Source: Ursus arctos
Taxonomy: Eukaryota; Chordata; Mammalia; Carnivora; Ursidae
Assembly (NCBI RefSeq): GCF_023065955.2
Contig: NW_026622997.1
Coordinates: 10,650,001 to 10,714,000, forward strand
Length of the DNA stretch: 64,000 nucleotides
Direction: 5' to 3'
Part shown: piece by piece, positions 12,640 through 25,336 of the stretch
Numbering within the stretch: position 1 is the stretch's first letter
How the letters are laid out: each line of letters starts with the position of its first letter
Made by a program: the position numbers and the translations under genes
The notes under the pieces: model-generated
Told to the model about the DNA's origin: nothing
The model's database searches: none
What the model saw: only the letters and a program-made list of their open reading frames with translations

Positions 12640-14640
12640 CTCAGCCCTTGGATGTTATGGTGATAGGACTTCTATCTACCTCCAGTAGATACAACACCAG
12701 TCAACATGGGAAGAGCACTAACCTCTATGGAGATTTCTGGGATAACTAAAAATAGTTTATCTTCTCAGGACCTTCTAGTTCGCTGGTCAGAGGAAGAGAA
12801 ATTGTGTCTCATGCCTGGACAGTCCAATGAATAGGTGGCCACGGGTCATTTTGAGTGACAGCTTTCCATGTTTGTAGAAACTATAAAGCTGGCTCAATCA
12901 AATAAATTATTAGAGTTTTTTGAGAGAAGTGAACAGAGCTCCGTATGCCCATTCACCATCAGAATATGATTCTCTGATTTCCTTCAACAACAGTGCAACT
13001 GTGGTAGAAAGGTGGTGTGGACAAGATCTGCCAACTTACCAAGACCATCATAGGCCAGAGCCCCGAGTGATGAGTTTGCTCTTTTTAACATGTGTCTTTT
13101 TGGTTGCAGTTAATAACTTTCATATTTAGATGGTTAATTAAGATGGTTAGCAAATTTGTAAGAGGAAAAGTCAACTTACAGTGTCTGGAGGGGAGAGAAT
13201 AGGAGTAAAATCAGAGTAAAATCAAGGGCTAATTCCATATCATCCTTTCTTGGCAAGAGAAAAGCAAAAGGAGGCAGAATAGAGAGACCTGTTAAGGGGC
13301 CACAGCAGGACAGGAACCACCTTACTGCATTAGGGTATACAGGTCATTTCTTACCCTCAAGCACACCAATGAATCCTTTGAAAGAAAAATGGGAGAGCTT
13401 GACACATTGAGGAAAAGAGCCGCAAAATATGTTTCCTTTTTGTTTTTTGTTTTTTTTGGCCATGAAATCTTATATCTTCCAAAGATATAAACCTAGAGTA
13501 TTTCAGAGAAACAGTGAACTTTCAAAATTCATGTTAATGATTCTAGATTTGAAGTACAGGGAGTACTTGGAGAGTCTGATAACATTTGGAGCCAATTTGT
13601 GAGTCAAAGGACTTTTGTTCAACAACTAAAAATGCCTAAAACAATTCCCAACAATGTGCGGTGTTCATAGCACAAAAAGGACACCCCTCTGTGTGTGTGT
13701 GAAGAACTTGGATGGTAGGCACCAGCTTTGCAAGGTTCAGTCCTTGGGGGGCACTGAAAATGACCACTGCGACACTGCAGTTGGATGGAATCCAGGAAAA
13801 GAGAAGAAACCTCTTTATTTCCAATTTGAGCATTTCCCCCCCTTGAACTCTGATCACACTGTGTGAAACAATGAAGTGGGATGAGAGTGTTTCTGCATTT
13901 TCTTCATGGCCTCATGCCAGTACCTAACACACTTAATGCTACTTTATATTTCTGGCCAACTCTTATAATCCACTCACGATAGATTTTTGAACTGCCTCAA
14001 GCACCAGCAGTGACAAACTTGTGCTCCACGGGTAATAAAAGCAAGAAGGTTACTGGGACTGTCTTCTTAGGAGCTCTTTTAATGAGCACTCACCATACCA
14101 GTTGCAGAAAATATTGTGATGATCTTACCGCCGTAAAGACACTTACTCCTGTGCGGTTAAAGTTATCTGCAATAATTGAACTGTTTCTCTCCTAGAGACT
14201 TCTGCCCACATTTCTCCTTACCCATGCTTTGTATAAAATCACAGTGATGGAACTGGGAGGGTATCCTCTGTGCTTTGATTCCCCAAGCTCCAAGATTCCA
14301 TCCAATCCTAAAGACCCTTCACGGTCACATGGTGAGATTGAATGCTTTCCACCTTTTTATAAAAATACGTACTATTTTTATATTTTCCCTTCTTTGTAGC
14401 TAATGGGTCAATGCTTCTCACAAATCCCATCTTTCTAGGGTCAGCTTCCTAATGGAATCAAGCCATCGGATTTTCTTTCACCCTTCTACACCTTTCTGGG
14501 AGCGCCTCTCTCATTTTATAACTCACCTTCCTGACTCCTTTTGATTCTTTTTAGGAAACTTTTCTTTGTGCTTTAATTCACAGATTCCTAGAAGGCAGGA
14601 GGAGTTCCACCAAGTCACTGAATTATTCCTTCACCTCAAA
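12640..14640. other. Intergenic, nothing recognised
   Basis: I see no gene and no repeat that I can name. Two T-rich runs occur near 13437-13458. Confidence 0.5.
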
Positions 14641-14647
14641 CATTAGT

Positions 14648-14684
14648 CGTTTCTTTCTTCCTTTCTTTTTCTCTTTCTTCCTTC

Positions 14685-14748
<64 letters not shown>

Positions 14749-14775
14749 TTTCTCTTTCTTTTTCTTTTTTTTTTA
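14648..14775. repeat. (CTTT)n / (CCTT)n microsatellite
   Basis: About 125 bp of nearly uninterrupted CTTT units with CCTT variants at the left, ending in a T run. Confidence 0.97.
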
Positions 14776-14964
14776 AACATTAGTCATTTCTAAAGACAAA
14801 GTGCCGCCAGTTTAGGTGAATGTGTAGTGCTTTGTTAAAAAGAGAAAGAAAGGTAAAATAATTCTTAACATTTTCTTTCTCTGGTTTTCCTCCACGCTTT
14901 TGCATGACTTATTTCTAAGAAACAAGATAGAATTACTTTAATTTTCTTTAGTTGTTCCCTTTCT

Positions 14965-15201
14965 CTGACAATTTCTTAACTTCTTTTTTTTTTATTTAAA
15001 AGATTTTATTTATTTATTTGACAGACAGCCAGCGAGAGAGAGAGAACACAAGCAGGGGGAGTGGGAGAGGAAGAAGCAGGCTCCCAGTGGGGAAGCCTGA
15101 TGTGGGGCTCGATCCCAGAACGCCAGGATCACGCCCTGAGCCGAAGGCAGACGCTTAACGACTGCACCACCCAGGCGCCCCTGACAATTTCTTAACTTCT
15201 T
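14965..15201 (-). mobile_element. CAN-SINE, minus strand, with 21-bp target-site duplication
   Basis: The element reads on the minus strand from GGGGCGCCTGGGTGGTGCAG near 15180 to an AAATAAATAAATAAAATC tail near 15000. Identical 21-bp direct repeats lie at 14965-14985 and 15181-15201 (beginning CTGACAATTTC and ending AACTTCTT), so both ends are complete. Confidence 0.95.
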
Positions 15202-15329
15202 ACATGTATACACTTAAGTGTCAGAGGTGAGGCAAAGAAATCTCCAGTAAACCATGTTATCTCACTGCATTTGATGTGGACTTCACTGGTCTTTTTGCCC
15301 CTGTCCTTAATTTCCTTCAGTCTTTTTCA

Positions 15330-16080
15330 ACAGAACAACAGGAGTGATTCTGTTAAAATTGGAAGTAAGGTCATATGACTTCTCTACTCAAAACCTTGTG
15401 ACCGTTCTGCCGTAGGCTGAATGTTTCTGTCCCCCAAAATTCATATGTTGAAATCCTAACACCCAGTGGATGGTTTTAGGAGGTGAGGCCTTTGGGAGGT
15501 GATTACGTCATAAGGCAGAATGCTCCTGGATGGCATTAGTGCCCTCTTTTCCATGTGAGGACACAACAAAACAACTGTGGGCCCTCACTGCATGGTGGGC
15601 CCTCACTGCATGGTGCTGCTACCCTGATCTTGGACTTCCACCCTCTAGGACTGTAAGAAATAAATTTTTGTTGTTTATAAGCTAGAGGGTTTATGGTACT
15701 CTGTTACAGCAACCCAAACACACAGAGAAGCTTCTGACTTCAGAGTAAAAAGCAAAGTCCTTGGAATGTCTCTGAGGGCCTATGCGATGAGGTCCAGAGT
15801 CACCCTTTTTGACGTCAGCTACCAGACTTTCCTGTTTACTCACCCTGCTCCAGTCACCTGGTTCCCTTGTTCCATGTGGTAGGTACCCTCCTCCCTCAAA
15901 ACTTTACTCTTGCTGTTCCCTTTGCATGGAAAGCATTTACCCAAGAGACGGGCTTGGCTTACACACTTCTTCATGTATTTACTCAAATGTTATCGCTTCG
16001 CTGAGGCCTCCCTGGGCTATTCCACCTAAAATCATAATACACACCCCACCCTTTTGCCCTCGCTCTTCCCATTCTCTGCT
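15330..16080 (+). mobile_element. L2 LINE fragment, interrupted by an LTR
   Basis: L2-like text occurs on both sides of the LTR: GTCATATGACTTCTCTACTC and AAAACC at 15370-15400, then AGTAAAAAGCAAAGTCCTTG, CTGTTCCCTTTGCATGGAAA and CTGAGGCCTCCCTGGGC up to about 16060. The order matches an L2 3' coding and UTR segment read on the plus strand. Confidence 0.75.
15413..15722 (+). mobile_element. MLT1A-like MaLR solo LTR inside L2
   Basis: The element runs from TAGGCTGAATGTTTCTGTCC through AATTCATATGTTGAAATCCT, GAGGTGAGGCCTTTGGGAGG and TGAGGACACAACA, to GTAAGAAATAAATTTTTGTT and TCTGTTACAGCAACCC. That is the expected order for MLT1A. An 18-bp unit is duplicated in tandem inside it at 15577-15612. Confidence 0.85.
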
Positions 16081-16089
16081 TTATCTTTT

Positions 16090-18340
16090 TCATTTTGTTG
16101 ATGGTTTCTCTTACTGTTCAGAAGCCTTTTAGTTTGATGTAGTCCCGTTTATGATTTTGCTATTATTGCTTGTGCTTTTGGTGTCATATACAAAAAGTCA
16201 TTGTCGAGATTAATATTGAGGAAATTTTCCCCTATGTTTTCTTCCAGGAGTTTTATGGTTTTAGGTCTTTTATTTAAGTCCTTAGTCTATTTCAAATTCA
16301 TGTTTGTGAATTGTATAAGATAGGGATTCAATTTCATTCTTCTACATGTAAATATCCAGTCTTCCCAGTACCATTTATTGAGAAGACTATCCTTTTTGCA
16401 TTGAGTACTCTTGGCTTTCTTGTCAAATATTAGTTGACCATATATACATGGGTTTATTTCTGGGTTCTTGATTTTGTTCCATTGATCTATGTGTCTATTT
16501 TTAATTCCAGTACCACACTGTTTTGATTACTATAGCTTTATAGTAAAGTTTGAAATCAGGAAGCATGATGCCTCTAGCTTTGTTCTTTCTCAAAATTGCT
16601 TTGGCTATTTGGGGTCTTTTGTGGTTCCAAATGAATTTTAAGATTGTATTTTCTCTTTCTGTGAAAAAGATCCTTGGAATTTTGATAGGGATTACACTGA
16701 ATTTATAGATGACTTGGGGTAGAATGGACATTTTAACAATATTAACTCTTCTGATGCATAATCAGAATGTCATGAAATATCTGTTTGTGTCCTCCTCAGT
16801 TTCTTTCATAAAGGTTTTATCATAAAGGTTTTATAGTTGTCAATGTATAAATCTTTCGCTTCCTTGGTTAAATTTATTCCTAAGCATTTTATTGTTTTTG
16901 ATGTTATTGTAAATGAGATTGTTTCCTTCCTTTTTAGATAGCTCATTGTTATTATGTAGAAATGTAACTGATTTTTGTATGTTGATTTGTAACCTGAAAC
17001 TTTATCAAATTCACTTATTATACTAAGTTTGTGTGTGTGTGTAGGGGGGTCTTTAAGATTTACTATATGCAAGATCATGTCATCTGCAAACAAACAATTT
17101 TACTTCTTTTCTAATGTGAATAATTGTTATATCTTTTCCTTGCCTAATTGCTCTGGCTAGAAGTTCCAGTACTATGTTGAATACAAGTGGTGATAGTGGG
17201 TGCCTTTGTCTTGTTCCTGATCTTAGAGGAATAGCTTTCAACCTTTCACCAGTAAGTATGATGTTAGCTGTGGGCTAGTCACATACGGCCTTTGTTATGT
17301 TGATGTATGCTCTTTCTACACACACTTTGTTAAGAGTTTTATCGTGAAATGATGTTGAATTTTGTCAAATGTTTTTTCTGCATCTGAGATGACCATATGA
17401 TTTTTAACTTTCATTGTATTAATATGATGTATCACATTTATTGATATGTGTATGCTGAACTACCCTTGCATCCTGGGTATAAATCCCCCTTGCTTGTGGT
17501 ATATAATCATTTTAACATGCTGTTGAGTTAAATTTGCTCGTATTTTTTTGAGGATTTTTGCATCTATATTCATCAGGGATATTGGCCTGTAGTTCTTTTT
17601 TTTTTTTTTTTTGTAGTATCCTTACTTGACTTTGGTATCAGGGTAATGTTAGTCTTGTCAAATGCGTTTGGGAGTGCTCTGCTTCAATTTTTTAGAAGAG
17701 TTTGGAAAGAATTGGTGTTAAGTATTCTTTAAATGTTTTGTACAATTCCCCAGTGAAGCCATCTGGTTCTGGAATTTTTGGGAGGGGGAGGTTTTTGATT
17801 ATTGATTCAATCTCTTTATTGGTTATTGGTCTGTTGAGATTTTCTATTACTCCATGATTCAGTCTTGGTAGGTTGTATGTTTCTAGGAGTTAATCTGTTT
17901 CTTCTAGGTTGCTCAATTTTTTGGCATGTAATTGCTTATAGTAGTCTTTTTTGATCCTTTTTATTTCTATGGTATCAGTTGTAACATCTTTTTCATGTAT
18001 AATTTATTTACTTGAGTCCTTTCTCTTTTTTTCTTGGTAGCTAAAAGTTTGTCCATTTTTTTTTCAAAAACCATTTCTTAGTTTTGTTGATCTTTTCTGT
18101 TGTTTTTCTGTCTCTATGTCATTCATTTCTGTTCTGACTTTTGTTACCTCTTTCCTTCTGCTATCTTTAGGCTTTGTTTGTTCTTCTTTTTCTAGTTCTC
18201 TGAGGTACAAAATTAGATTCTTTATTGAAAATCTTTCTTTTTCCTTACCATAGGCATTTATCACTATAAACTTCCCTCTTAGAACTGCTTTTGCTGCAAC
18301 CTATAAGTTTTGGTGTTGACATTTGTGTACAACTCTTTTT
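16090..18340 (-). mobile_element. L1 (L1MA/L1MB age) ORF2 with reverse transcriptase, decayed
   Basis: On the minus strand this is ORF2 of a LINE-1. An open segment (17093-16806) starts [10 protein letters not shown], the F-A-D-D catalytic motif of the L1 reverse transcriptase (codons 17090-17079). Another segment (16731-16501) reads [20 protein letters not shown], the well-known region downstream of the RT. Frameshifts and stops break the frame several times, so it is not active. The 5' side of ORF2 lies near 18300. Confidence 0.92.
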
Positions 18341-20054
18341 ATGGTCATATTTCAAAAATTTCTTTTGGATAAATACCTAGAAATAGAATTGCCAGTTCAT
18401 CGGATAACCATGTGCTTAACATTAAAAGAAATTTCCAGATAGTCTATGTTTTTTCCCCTAGAAGCTTTATAGTTTTAGCTTTTGCATTTAGGTCTGTGAT
18501 GCATTCCAAATTAATTGTGTATATGCTGTGAGGTATGAGTCAAGATTCATTTTTCCCCCCATGTGGATATCCAGTGGTTCCCGTATCATTTGTTGAAAAG
18601 ATTTTCTTTCTTCATTGAATTGCTTTGGTGCTTTGGTCAAAAATCAATTTATCATGTAAACGTGAATCTCTTTCTGGATTCTCTTATTTCATTCCATTTA
18701 TCCATATGATTATCTTCATACCAATATCTTGCTTCCTATAGTTACATAGTAGTCTTTAAAATCCAGGTACATAGATGTATAGTCCAACTTTATTCTCCTC
18801 TTTCAAAGTTGTTTTGGGCATTTTAGGTCCTTTACATTGTCATATAAATTTTAGAATCATCTTTTCAATTTATACAATGATGCCTGCTAGTATTTTTATT
18901 ATAATTGGGTTGAATCTATAGATCAATTTGAAGATAATTAATATTTCACAACATCGAGACTTTTAAAACATGAACACTGTGTATCTCTCCATTATTTGAG
19001 TCTTTAAAATTTTTTTCTCTAATGTTTTATAGTTTTCATGTGGAAGTCTTATACTATTTTATTAAATTTATATTTACTTTATTTTTAAATTTGATTATAA
19101 ATAAAATTTTAAAATATTTGATTTTCCAAATTTTTGCTCCTAGTATGTAGGGTGACCTTGTATCCCATGACCTTGTTAAGTTTACTTATTAGATCTAGTA
19201 GTTTTTATGCAGAGACCCTGGGATTTTGTAGGTAGAAGTCATGCAATCTGTGAATAAAGACACTTTTACTTCTTTTTTTTCTCTAATAATCTCTATGCCT
19301 ATTATTATAGTTTTTTCTCTTTGCCCTGATTAGAACCTCCATTTACAATGTTAAGTAGAAGTAGTGAGAAAGAATATACTTACTTTGTTCCCAGTCATAA
19401 CAGAGGAGACTTCAGTCTTTCTCCATAAAGTTTTATGTTCAGTGTGAATTTTTTTGGGTTGGGGGAAGTTCCCTACATTGTTGCTTTGCCTTTTCAAAAA
19501 ATATTTTGTATGTAGTATGCCTTTTCTCTTTAGCTGCTTTTAACATTTTTTCTCTTTATCACTATTTATCTGTTATGTGACTATATTGTGCTTTGGTGTG
19601 AGTTTCTTTGTTTATCCTGCTTGAGATTTGTTGAACAGCTTGAATAAGCACACAGGAATTTAGTTTTCATCAAACATTGAAAATTTTAAACCATTATTAC
19701 TTCAAATACATTTTCTGTCCTCTCTTTCTCCCCTACTTCCTGCTTTTTTTCTGGTACTCTGTTATCTTTTAGACCACTTGATATCATTCCATATGTCATC
19801 AAGGCTTTGTTCATTTTTCAGTCTTTGTTCTTTGTTTATTTTTGTCTGAATAGTTTCTATGACCTGTCTTCAATTGTTTAACCTATTGTCAAACAAATCC
19901 AGTGAATTTTGTTTTTACTTTAAATATACTTTTTGTTCTAGAATTTCCATTCAATTATTTAAAAATATTTTCTAATTTTCTATTAAGATCTCCTATTTGT
20001 TCTTTTATTATGTAAATGCTTTCTTAGAAATTTTTTCTTTTTAATAATTTTTAA

Positions 20055-20165
20055 GTTTGTTTATTTATTTATTTATTTGAATAATCTCTACACCCAATGT
20101 GGGGCTTGAACTCATGACCCTGAGATCAAGAGTTACATGCTCTTCCGACTGAGCCAGCCAGGCAT
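20055..20165 (-). mobile_element. Short tRNA-type CAN-SINE
   Basis: A T-rich (TTTA)n tail is followed by AATAATCTCTACACCCAATG, GGGGCTTGAACTCATGACCC and TCTTCCGACTGAGCCAGCCA. This is a tRNA-only form of the carnivore SINE, read on the minus strand. Confidence 0.85.
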
Positions 20166-20365
20166 TTCACTTTCTTAGAAGTCTTTGCTAATATTTATAT
20201 TAATTATTATAATGTTCTTGTCATTGTTCATTGTTATAATCATCTTTGTCATTTCTGAGTCTGTTCATGTTGACTAATATTTTTGCCTGGTCATGGGTCA
20301 TATTTTCCTGCTTCCTTGCGTGTTTGGCAAATTTTGGTTGTATGATGATTGCTACATTTTTATAG

Positions 20366-20791
20366 ATGCTGTACATTTTTTAAAGTTTTTATTTAAATTC
20401 TAGTTAGTTAATATACAATGTGATATTAGTTTCAGGTGTACAATATAGTGATTCAACACTTCCATACAATACCTGGTGCTCATCACAAGTACACTCTTTA
20501 ATTGTCATCACCTATTTAACCCTCCCCCCTACCCCACTCCTGGTAACCTTCAGTTTGTTCTCATTAATTAAGAGTCTGTTTCTTGGTTTGCCCCTCCCCC
20601 TTTTTTCCCTTTACTCATTTGTTTTGTTTCTTAAGTTCCACATGAATGAAATCATATGGTATTTGTCTTTCTCTGATTGACTTACTTCACTTAGCCTAAT
20701 ACTTGCTAGCTCCATCCATGGCATTGCAAATAGCAAGATTTCATTCTTTTTTATGGCTGAGTAATATTCCATTCATATATATATATGAATG

Positions 20792-20833
<42 letters not shown>

Positions 20834-20990
20834 CACACCACATTGTCTTTATCCATTCATCAGTCAATAGACACTTGGGCTGTTTCCATAATCTGGCTAT
20901 TGTAGATAATGCTGCTATGAACATATAGACGTTGTATTTTTGAGTGTCTATTTTGTCGTCTAGGTTAATAAACATTAATTTTTTTCTTAT
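20366..20990 (-). mobile_element. 5'-truncated carnivore L1, 3' UTR end
   Basis: Antisense L1 3' UTR: TTCTAGTTAGTTAATATACA, TTAGTTTCAGGTGTACAATA, GGCTGAGTAATATTCCATTC, then CATTCATCAGTCAATAGACA. An (AT)n tract has grown at 20774-20825. The same 3' UTR occurs again at 53892-54437. Confidence 0.9.
20774..20826. repeat. (TA)n tract
   Basis: Two TA runs around a short palindromic spacer (GAATGGAG), inside the L1 3' UTR. Confidence 0.95.
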
Positions 20991-22589
20991 AGGCAGTTAA
21001 TTTTCTTAAGGATCACCTTGATCCTTTTCAGCCTGGTTTTTAAGTTTTGTTAGATTGAGTCAGGAGTAATCTTTACTTCAGGACTAGATTAGCTCTATTT
21101 CTAAGGCATAGCCTTTCTGGGATCTCCACTGAAAGCTGTTGGTTTTCAGCTATTTCTTAGCCCTGGGAGGGCTCTGGTAACGGATCAATTTACCAGTCTT
21201 GGTAGTTGTTCTTTTCCTACTAGTTGTCTTTCCTTGACCTTCTGGAGTCTCAGCCTGTGCATACACAGCTTGCTCTTTAGGGAAGGGCTCATGAGGACCC
21301 ATATGCTGATTTTTGAAACCCCTTCTTTTCACAACTCTCTTTAATATGATGCCTTGTTCTATAAAATTTTGACATCTCAGTAGCCCTGAATTCCAATCTT
21401 CCAAACCCTCAGCTCAGCAGGGCTATTGTATTTTATTTGAGCTCAAACTTCTTGCACTAAAACCTGAAAAGAAGGTTGAGGCAGAAAGCTGGAGCGATAA
21501 TGGAGTTCATTGAGCTCATTTTGTTGTTTTCCTTCTCTCAAGGATCATAGTTCTGTACTGCCAGGTGTTCAACATCTTGAAATCTTTGTTTCCTAAATTG
21601 TCTAGATGAAGTGCTGGTGTAGTACCACTTTCCTGTCATGATCAAAAGTTGAAGTCCCTTACGAATGTTTTGAAACTTGGAGTCCTTTGTTCTCACCATT
21701 CACAATAGCTTCATTGTTGACAGATCACAAATGTTGTTCAGTGACAAATTATAGTCCTTCAGATCTTGTTTCAGTTCATTTAATAAACTCACAGATGGTT
21801 TTCAGTTAGTAAAAATATTAAAAATCATTCATAGCATATTACACTAAAATACACGTATAGAATAATCTCCAGATAATCAGCACTTGTCACATGTATTACA
21901 GATTATATCATAACAAGAGTTTTAACTCATGACTTAATTTTGTACACATTTTCCTATATTTCAATTAATTCTTTATGAAATATTTTGGGTAAATTAGTCA
22001 CTTTTCTCTGTCTTATTCACCTCTTTCCAAGTAAGTGATCATGCAAAGTGGATAAAATTTAATAATTAGCTTGACAATTCCAACCATCTTTCTGTTATTT
22101 GAAGAATGCAATTTTCAGCATAACCTTGGTAAGAGAAAACCTCTGTCATGTAAATAATATAGTAACTGTTATTCTTCTTATAACACCTCAAAATTATGTT
22201 CTTTCTTATCTATTATTAATATGTTGATTCTATATATTTTTCTTTTATTTAAGTGTAATCCAAGTAAACAGATCCTTGTTATACTTTGTGGACTTTTATA
22301 ACTTTTGAGAGATTTTAATATAGTTATCCAGTCCGTTTGTTCTGAGCAATGTTTGTTCTTGATGAAAGTCGTTCACAAACAAAATAAATAACACAATGAC
22401 AAAACAAAAACAAAATTTTAGTTTTGTAATAGGCTACCCAGATCTCGTAATAGTTTGAAAATTTAACTTTTATTACTAAAAGATAATTTTAAGAGAAAAA
22501 TTCTAAATTTTATTGTCTATGCAGATTCATTCTTTGTAATCACTTTTGGGATACATAATTTGTTTATTTATTTATTTGTTTGTTTGTTT

Positions 22590-23060
22590 TTGTTATACTC
22601 ACAGTTATACTTTATTACATGAAAAGGATACAGGTTAAAAATCAGCCAAGGGAAGAGGCACCTGGGACAGAATCCAGGGGATTTCCAGCACCAACTTCTA
22701 GTTGTCTTTCCCAGAGGAGTTGTAGACAGCACTAACTGTTCCCAGTAGTGACGGGTGGTAGTACACATGGAGTATTGCCAACCAGAGAGGCTCATACAAG
22801 CCTTGGTGTTCAAGGCTTATTGTGGTTTGGCCATATAGATGTGTTTGGACACCTGTGTGACTGACCTTAGTTTCCAGCCCCTCTGGAAATCAAGCTGATA
22901 GCAGGTCCCCAAAGTCCCCACCGTAAATCACATTGTCAAGCTATCTGGTGTCAAGCTATCTGGACTCCAGGTAAGAAAGACACTCTTACCAGACAGGAAA
23001 TCCCAAGGGCTTAGAGATCACTTCTCAAGAGCTGAGGACAAAGACCAGACTTCTCTTTGG
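22590..23060 (+). mobile_element. Interspersed repeat of uncertain family
   Basis: The block contains ATACTTTATTACATGAAAAG, ATGGAGTATTGCCAACCAGA, AGCCTTGGTGTTCAAGGCTT and TCAAGAGCTGAGGACAAAGA. I recognise this order as recurrent in mammalian genomes but cannot give the family. No coding capacity is evident. Confidence 0.45.
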
Positions 23061-23125
23061 GCAAGGTTTATTCTTCACTGAACAGTGTGGTATACATGAT
23101 TTTAGCAATCAAACTGTCTTTTAAT

Positions 23126-23361
23126 AAAGAATGTCTAATGGGGATGCCTGGGTAGCGCGGTCGTTAGGCGTCTGCCTTCGGCTCAGGGCGTGATCCTGGC
23201 GCTCCGGGATCGAGTCCCACATCGGGCTCCTCCGCTGGGAGCCTGCTTCTTCCTCTCCCACTCCCCCTGCTTGTGTTCCCTCTCTCGATGGCTATCTCTG
23301 TCAAATAAATAAATAAATAAATAAATAATCTTAAAAAAAAAAAAAAAAAGAATGTCTAATG
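23126..23361 (+). mobile_element. CAN-SINE with 15-bp target-site duplication
   Basis: The head GATGCCTGGGTAGCGCGGTC, the body and the (AAAT)n plus poly(A) tail are complete. The repeats AAAGAATGTCTAATG lie at 23126-23140 and 23347-23361. Confidence 0.95.
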
Positions 23362-23572
23362 AAGTTATTTCTTATTATAAAGGTCATTTGGAAAGATCAC
23401 AGTACAAATTGAAATCAACAAATTCATCAAATGACGCTGCCACTGACTTTCATACATGCTCTGTTGACTGTAAAATTGCATGTATTATTAACTATCCCGA
23501 TCATCTTTCATTTGAGTTTTGTCTTTATTTTTAAATTTTTGTTTCCTGGTTGTGAGTGTACTTGTTCTCATA

Positions 23573-23575
23573 ATT

Positions 23576-23614
<39 letters not shown>

Positions 23615-23619
23615 TTTTT
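23573..23619. repeat. (TTTA)n microsatellite
   Basis: About eleven TTTA units. They create the leucine/isoleucine-rich open frames seen here, which are artefacts. Confidence 0.95.
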
Positions 23620-24944
23620 GTTGTCATTTTATTGTTTGTATATTCTTGACTATTCTTATTATTTTCCTTCTATTTCTAAATTTGATTATCATTGTTTTTT
23701 CCACTATAATAATGTAAGGGTTTTTTTGTTTGTAGTTTGATGTAATTTCAAACTTAAAGAAAACTTGAAGTACAATGCAAAAACTTTCCTTCCCTAAGCT
23801 TTTCAGTGTAAGTGGCTGATAGGATATCCCATCACTGCCTGAACACTTTAGAATACATTTCCTTCAAACAAAGGCATTTATCTACATAACAACCACAGAA
23901 TCATCAATAGCACATAATTAATATTGACGTATCATTATTACCTATCATTATTACCTAATCATTATTACCTAATCCTCAGATCCCATTCCAGTTCTACAAC
24001 GATCCCAATAATGTCCTTTATGGTGAAAAAATCATGTCTTTACAGTTCTTCAATCTGGAGCAGTTCTTCAATCTCTCCTTTTTTTCATGATCTAGACACT
24101 TTTGATGATTATGAACCAGTTCTTGTATAAAGTGTTCCTTCAGATACTACTGATAGTCCTTCATGATTCTATTCAGCTTATGCTTCTATGGCAACAGTAT
24201 CACAGTAGTCATGCTGCTTTTGTCTCACTGAATTATATTAAATGGCACATGATTTTGATTTGTCCCATTATTGGTGATGCTGGCATCAATCACTTGATTA
24301 AGGTGATGTCTTCCAGGTTTCTTCAGTGTTACTTTTTTCCTTTTGTAATTAATACATGTTTTATGGGCAAATTTTGGGGGGACTATTTAAATATCCCATT
24401 TGTTATCAAACTTTCACCCACTAGTTTTGGTATCCATTGGTATTTTTTGACTAAATAAACTATGATGGCTGTTAAATGTTTATTTTCTTTAAAAAATTTA
24501 AAAAATCATTCTATTGAGGTATTGATATATAAAAAACTGTGCATATTTAATGTGTACAACTTGATGAGTTTAGAGATAGTATACACCCATCAAACTACCA
24601 CCACAATCTATGCCGTAAGTACACCCATCACCTCCAAGTTTCCTCCCATCTACTTTATTAATTATTATTATTATTATTATTGTGTGTGTGTGTGATAAGA
24701 TCATTTAACATAAGGCCTACCCCCTTAGCAAATATTTAAGTATACAGTACAGTATTCAGTATTATCTACTGTAGGTGCTATGTCGTACAGGAGATCTCTA
24801 GAACTTATTCATTCTTGCGTAACTGAAACTTCATATCCTTTGATTACTACCTTCCTGTTTTCTTCTCCCCTCAGGCTTTGGCATTGCCATTCAACCCTCT
24901 GTTTCTATGAGTTCCACTATTTTGTTTTATTTTACTTTATTTTT

Positions 24945-25124
24945 AAAAAGATTTATTTATTTATTTAGAGAGAGAGAGCACAAGTAGGGAGAGGGGCAGA
25001 AGGAGAGGGAGAGAGAGAATCTCAAGTAGAACCCGATGCAGGGCTTGATCCCATGACCCTGAGATCATGACCTGAGTCAAAGTCAAGAGTCAGATGCTTA
25101 ACCCACTGAGCCACCCAAGCACCC
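24945..25124 (-). mobile_element. Older CAN-SINE, minus strand
   Basis: The tail AAGATTTATTTATTTATTTA, an AGAGAGAGAG stretch, GCAGGGCTTGATCCCATGAC and CCCACTGAGCCACCCAAGCA define it. It is more diverged than the young SINEs of the window. Confidence 0.9.
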
Positions 25125-25142
25125 TGAAGTTTGGCTATTTTA

Positions 25143-25336
25143 AAGATTTGTATTTATTTTAGAGAAAGAGTGTGAGAAAGAGAGATAGCACACCAGAGCA
25201 TGAGCAGGGAGAGGGGCAGAGGAAGAAAGAGACTCCCGCTGAGCAGGGAGCCCTAGGCGGGGCTCGATCCCAGGACCCTAAGATCATGACCTGAGCCGAA
25301 GGCAGAGGCTTAATCAACTGAGCCATCCAGTACTCT
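25143..25336 (-). mobile_element. Older CAN-SINE, minus strand, next to the previous one
   Basis: AAGATTTGTATTTATTTTAG, GCGGGGCTCGATCCCAGGAC and TCAACTGAGCCATCCAGTAC mark it. AAGTTTGGCT (25127-25136) and AAGTTTGACT (25337-25346) may be its target-site duplication, with one mismatch. Confidence 0.88.

Larger units (their letters stand above)
18340..21480 (-). mobile_element. Older L1M/HAL1-like sequence, minus strand, with later insertions
   Basis: A second, more diverged LINE layer follows. It shows antisense 3' ORF2/UTR text at 18340-19450 (TGGATAAATACCTAGAAATA; ATCCAGTGGTTCCCGTATCA). ORF1-like and 5' text follows at about 19540-20365 and resumes after 20990. A short SINE (20055-20165) and a younger L1 3' end (20366-20990) sit inside it. 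The border between L1M pieces is not sharp. Confidence 0.65.

Noticed and set aside
14990..15180. tRNA gene signals (A/B box-like) in the SINEs
   Set aside because: They are the tRNA-derived heads of CAN-SINEs, with tails and target-site duplications, not functional tRNA genes.
16501..17093. Open frames with reverse transcriptase-like residues as a possible host gene
   Set aside because: The FADD motif and the [10 protein letters not shown] region are LINE-1 ORF2. The frame is broken by shifts and stops, and the sequence is an old retroelement.
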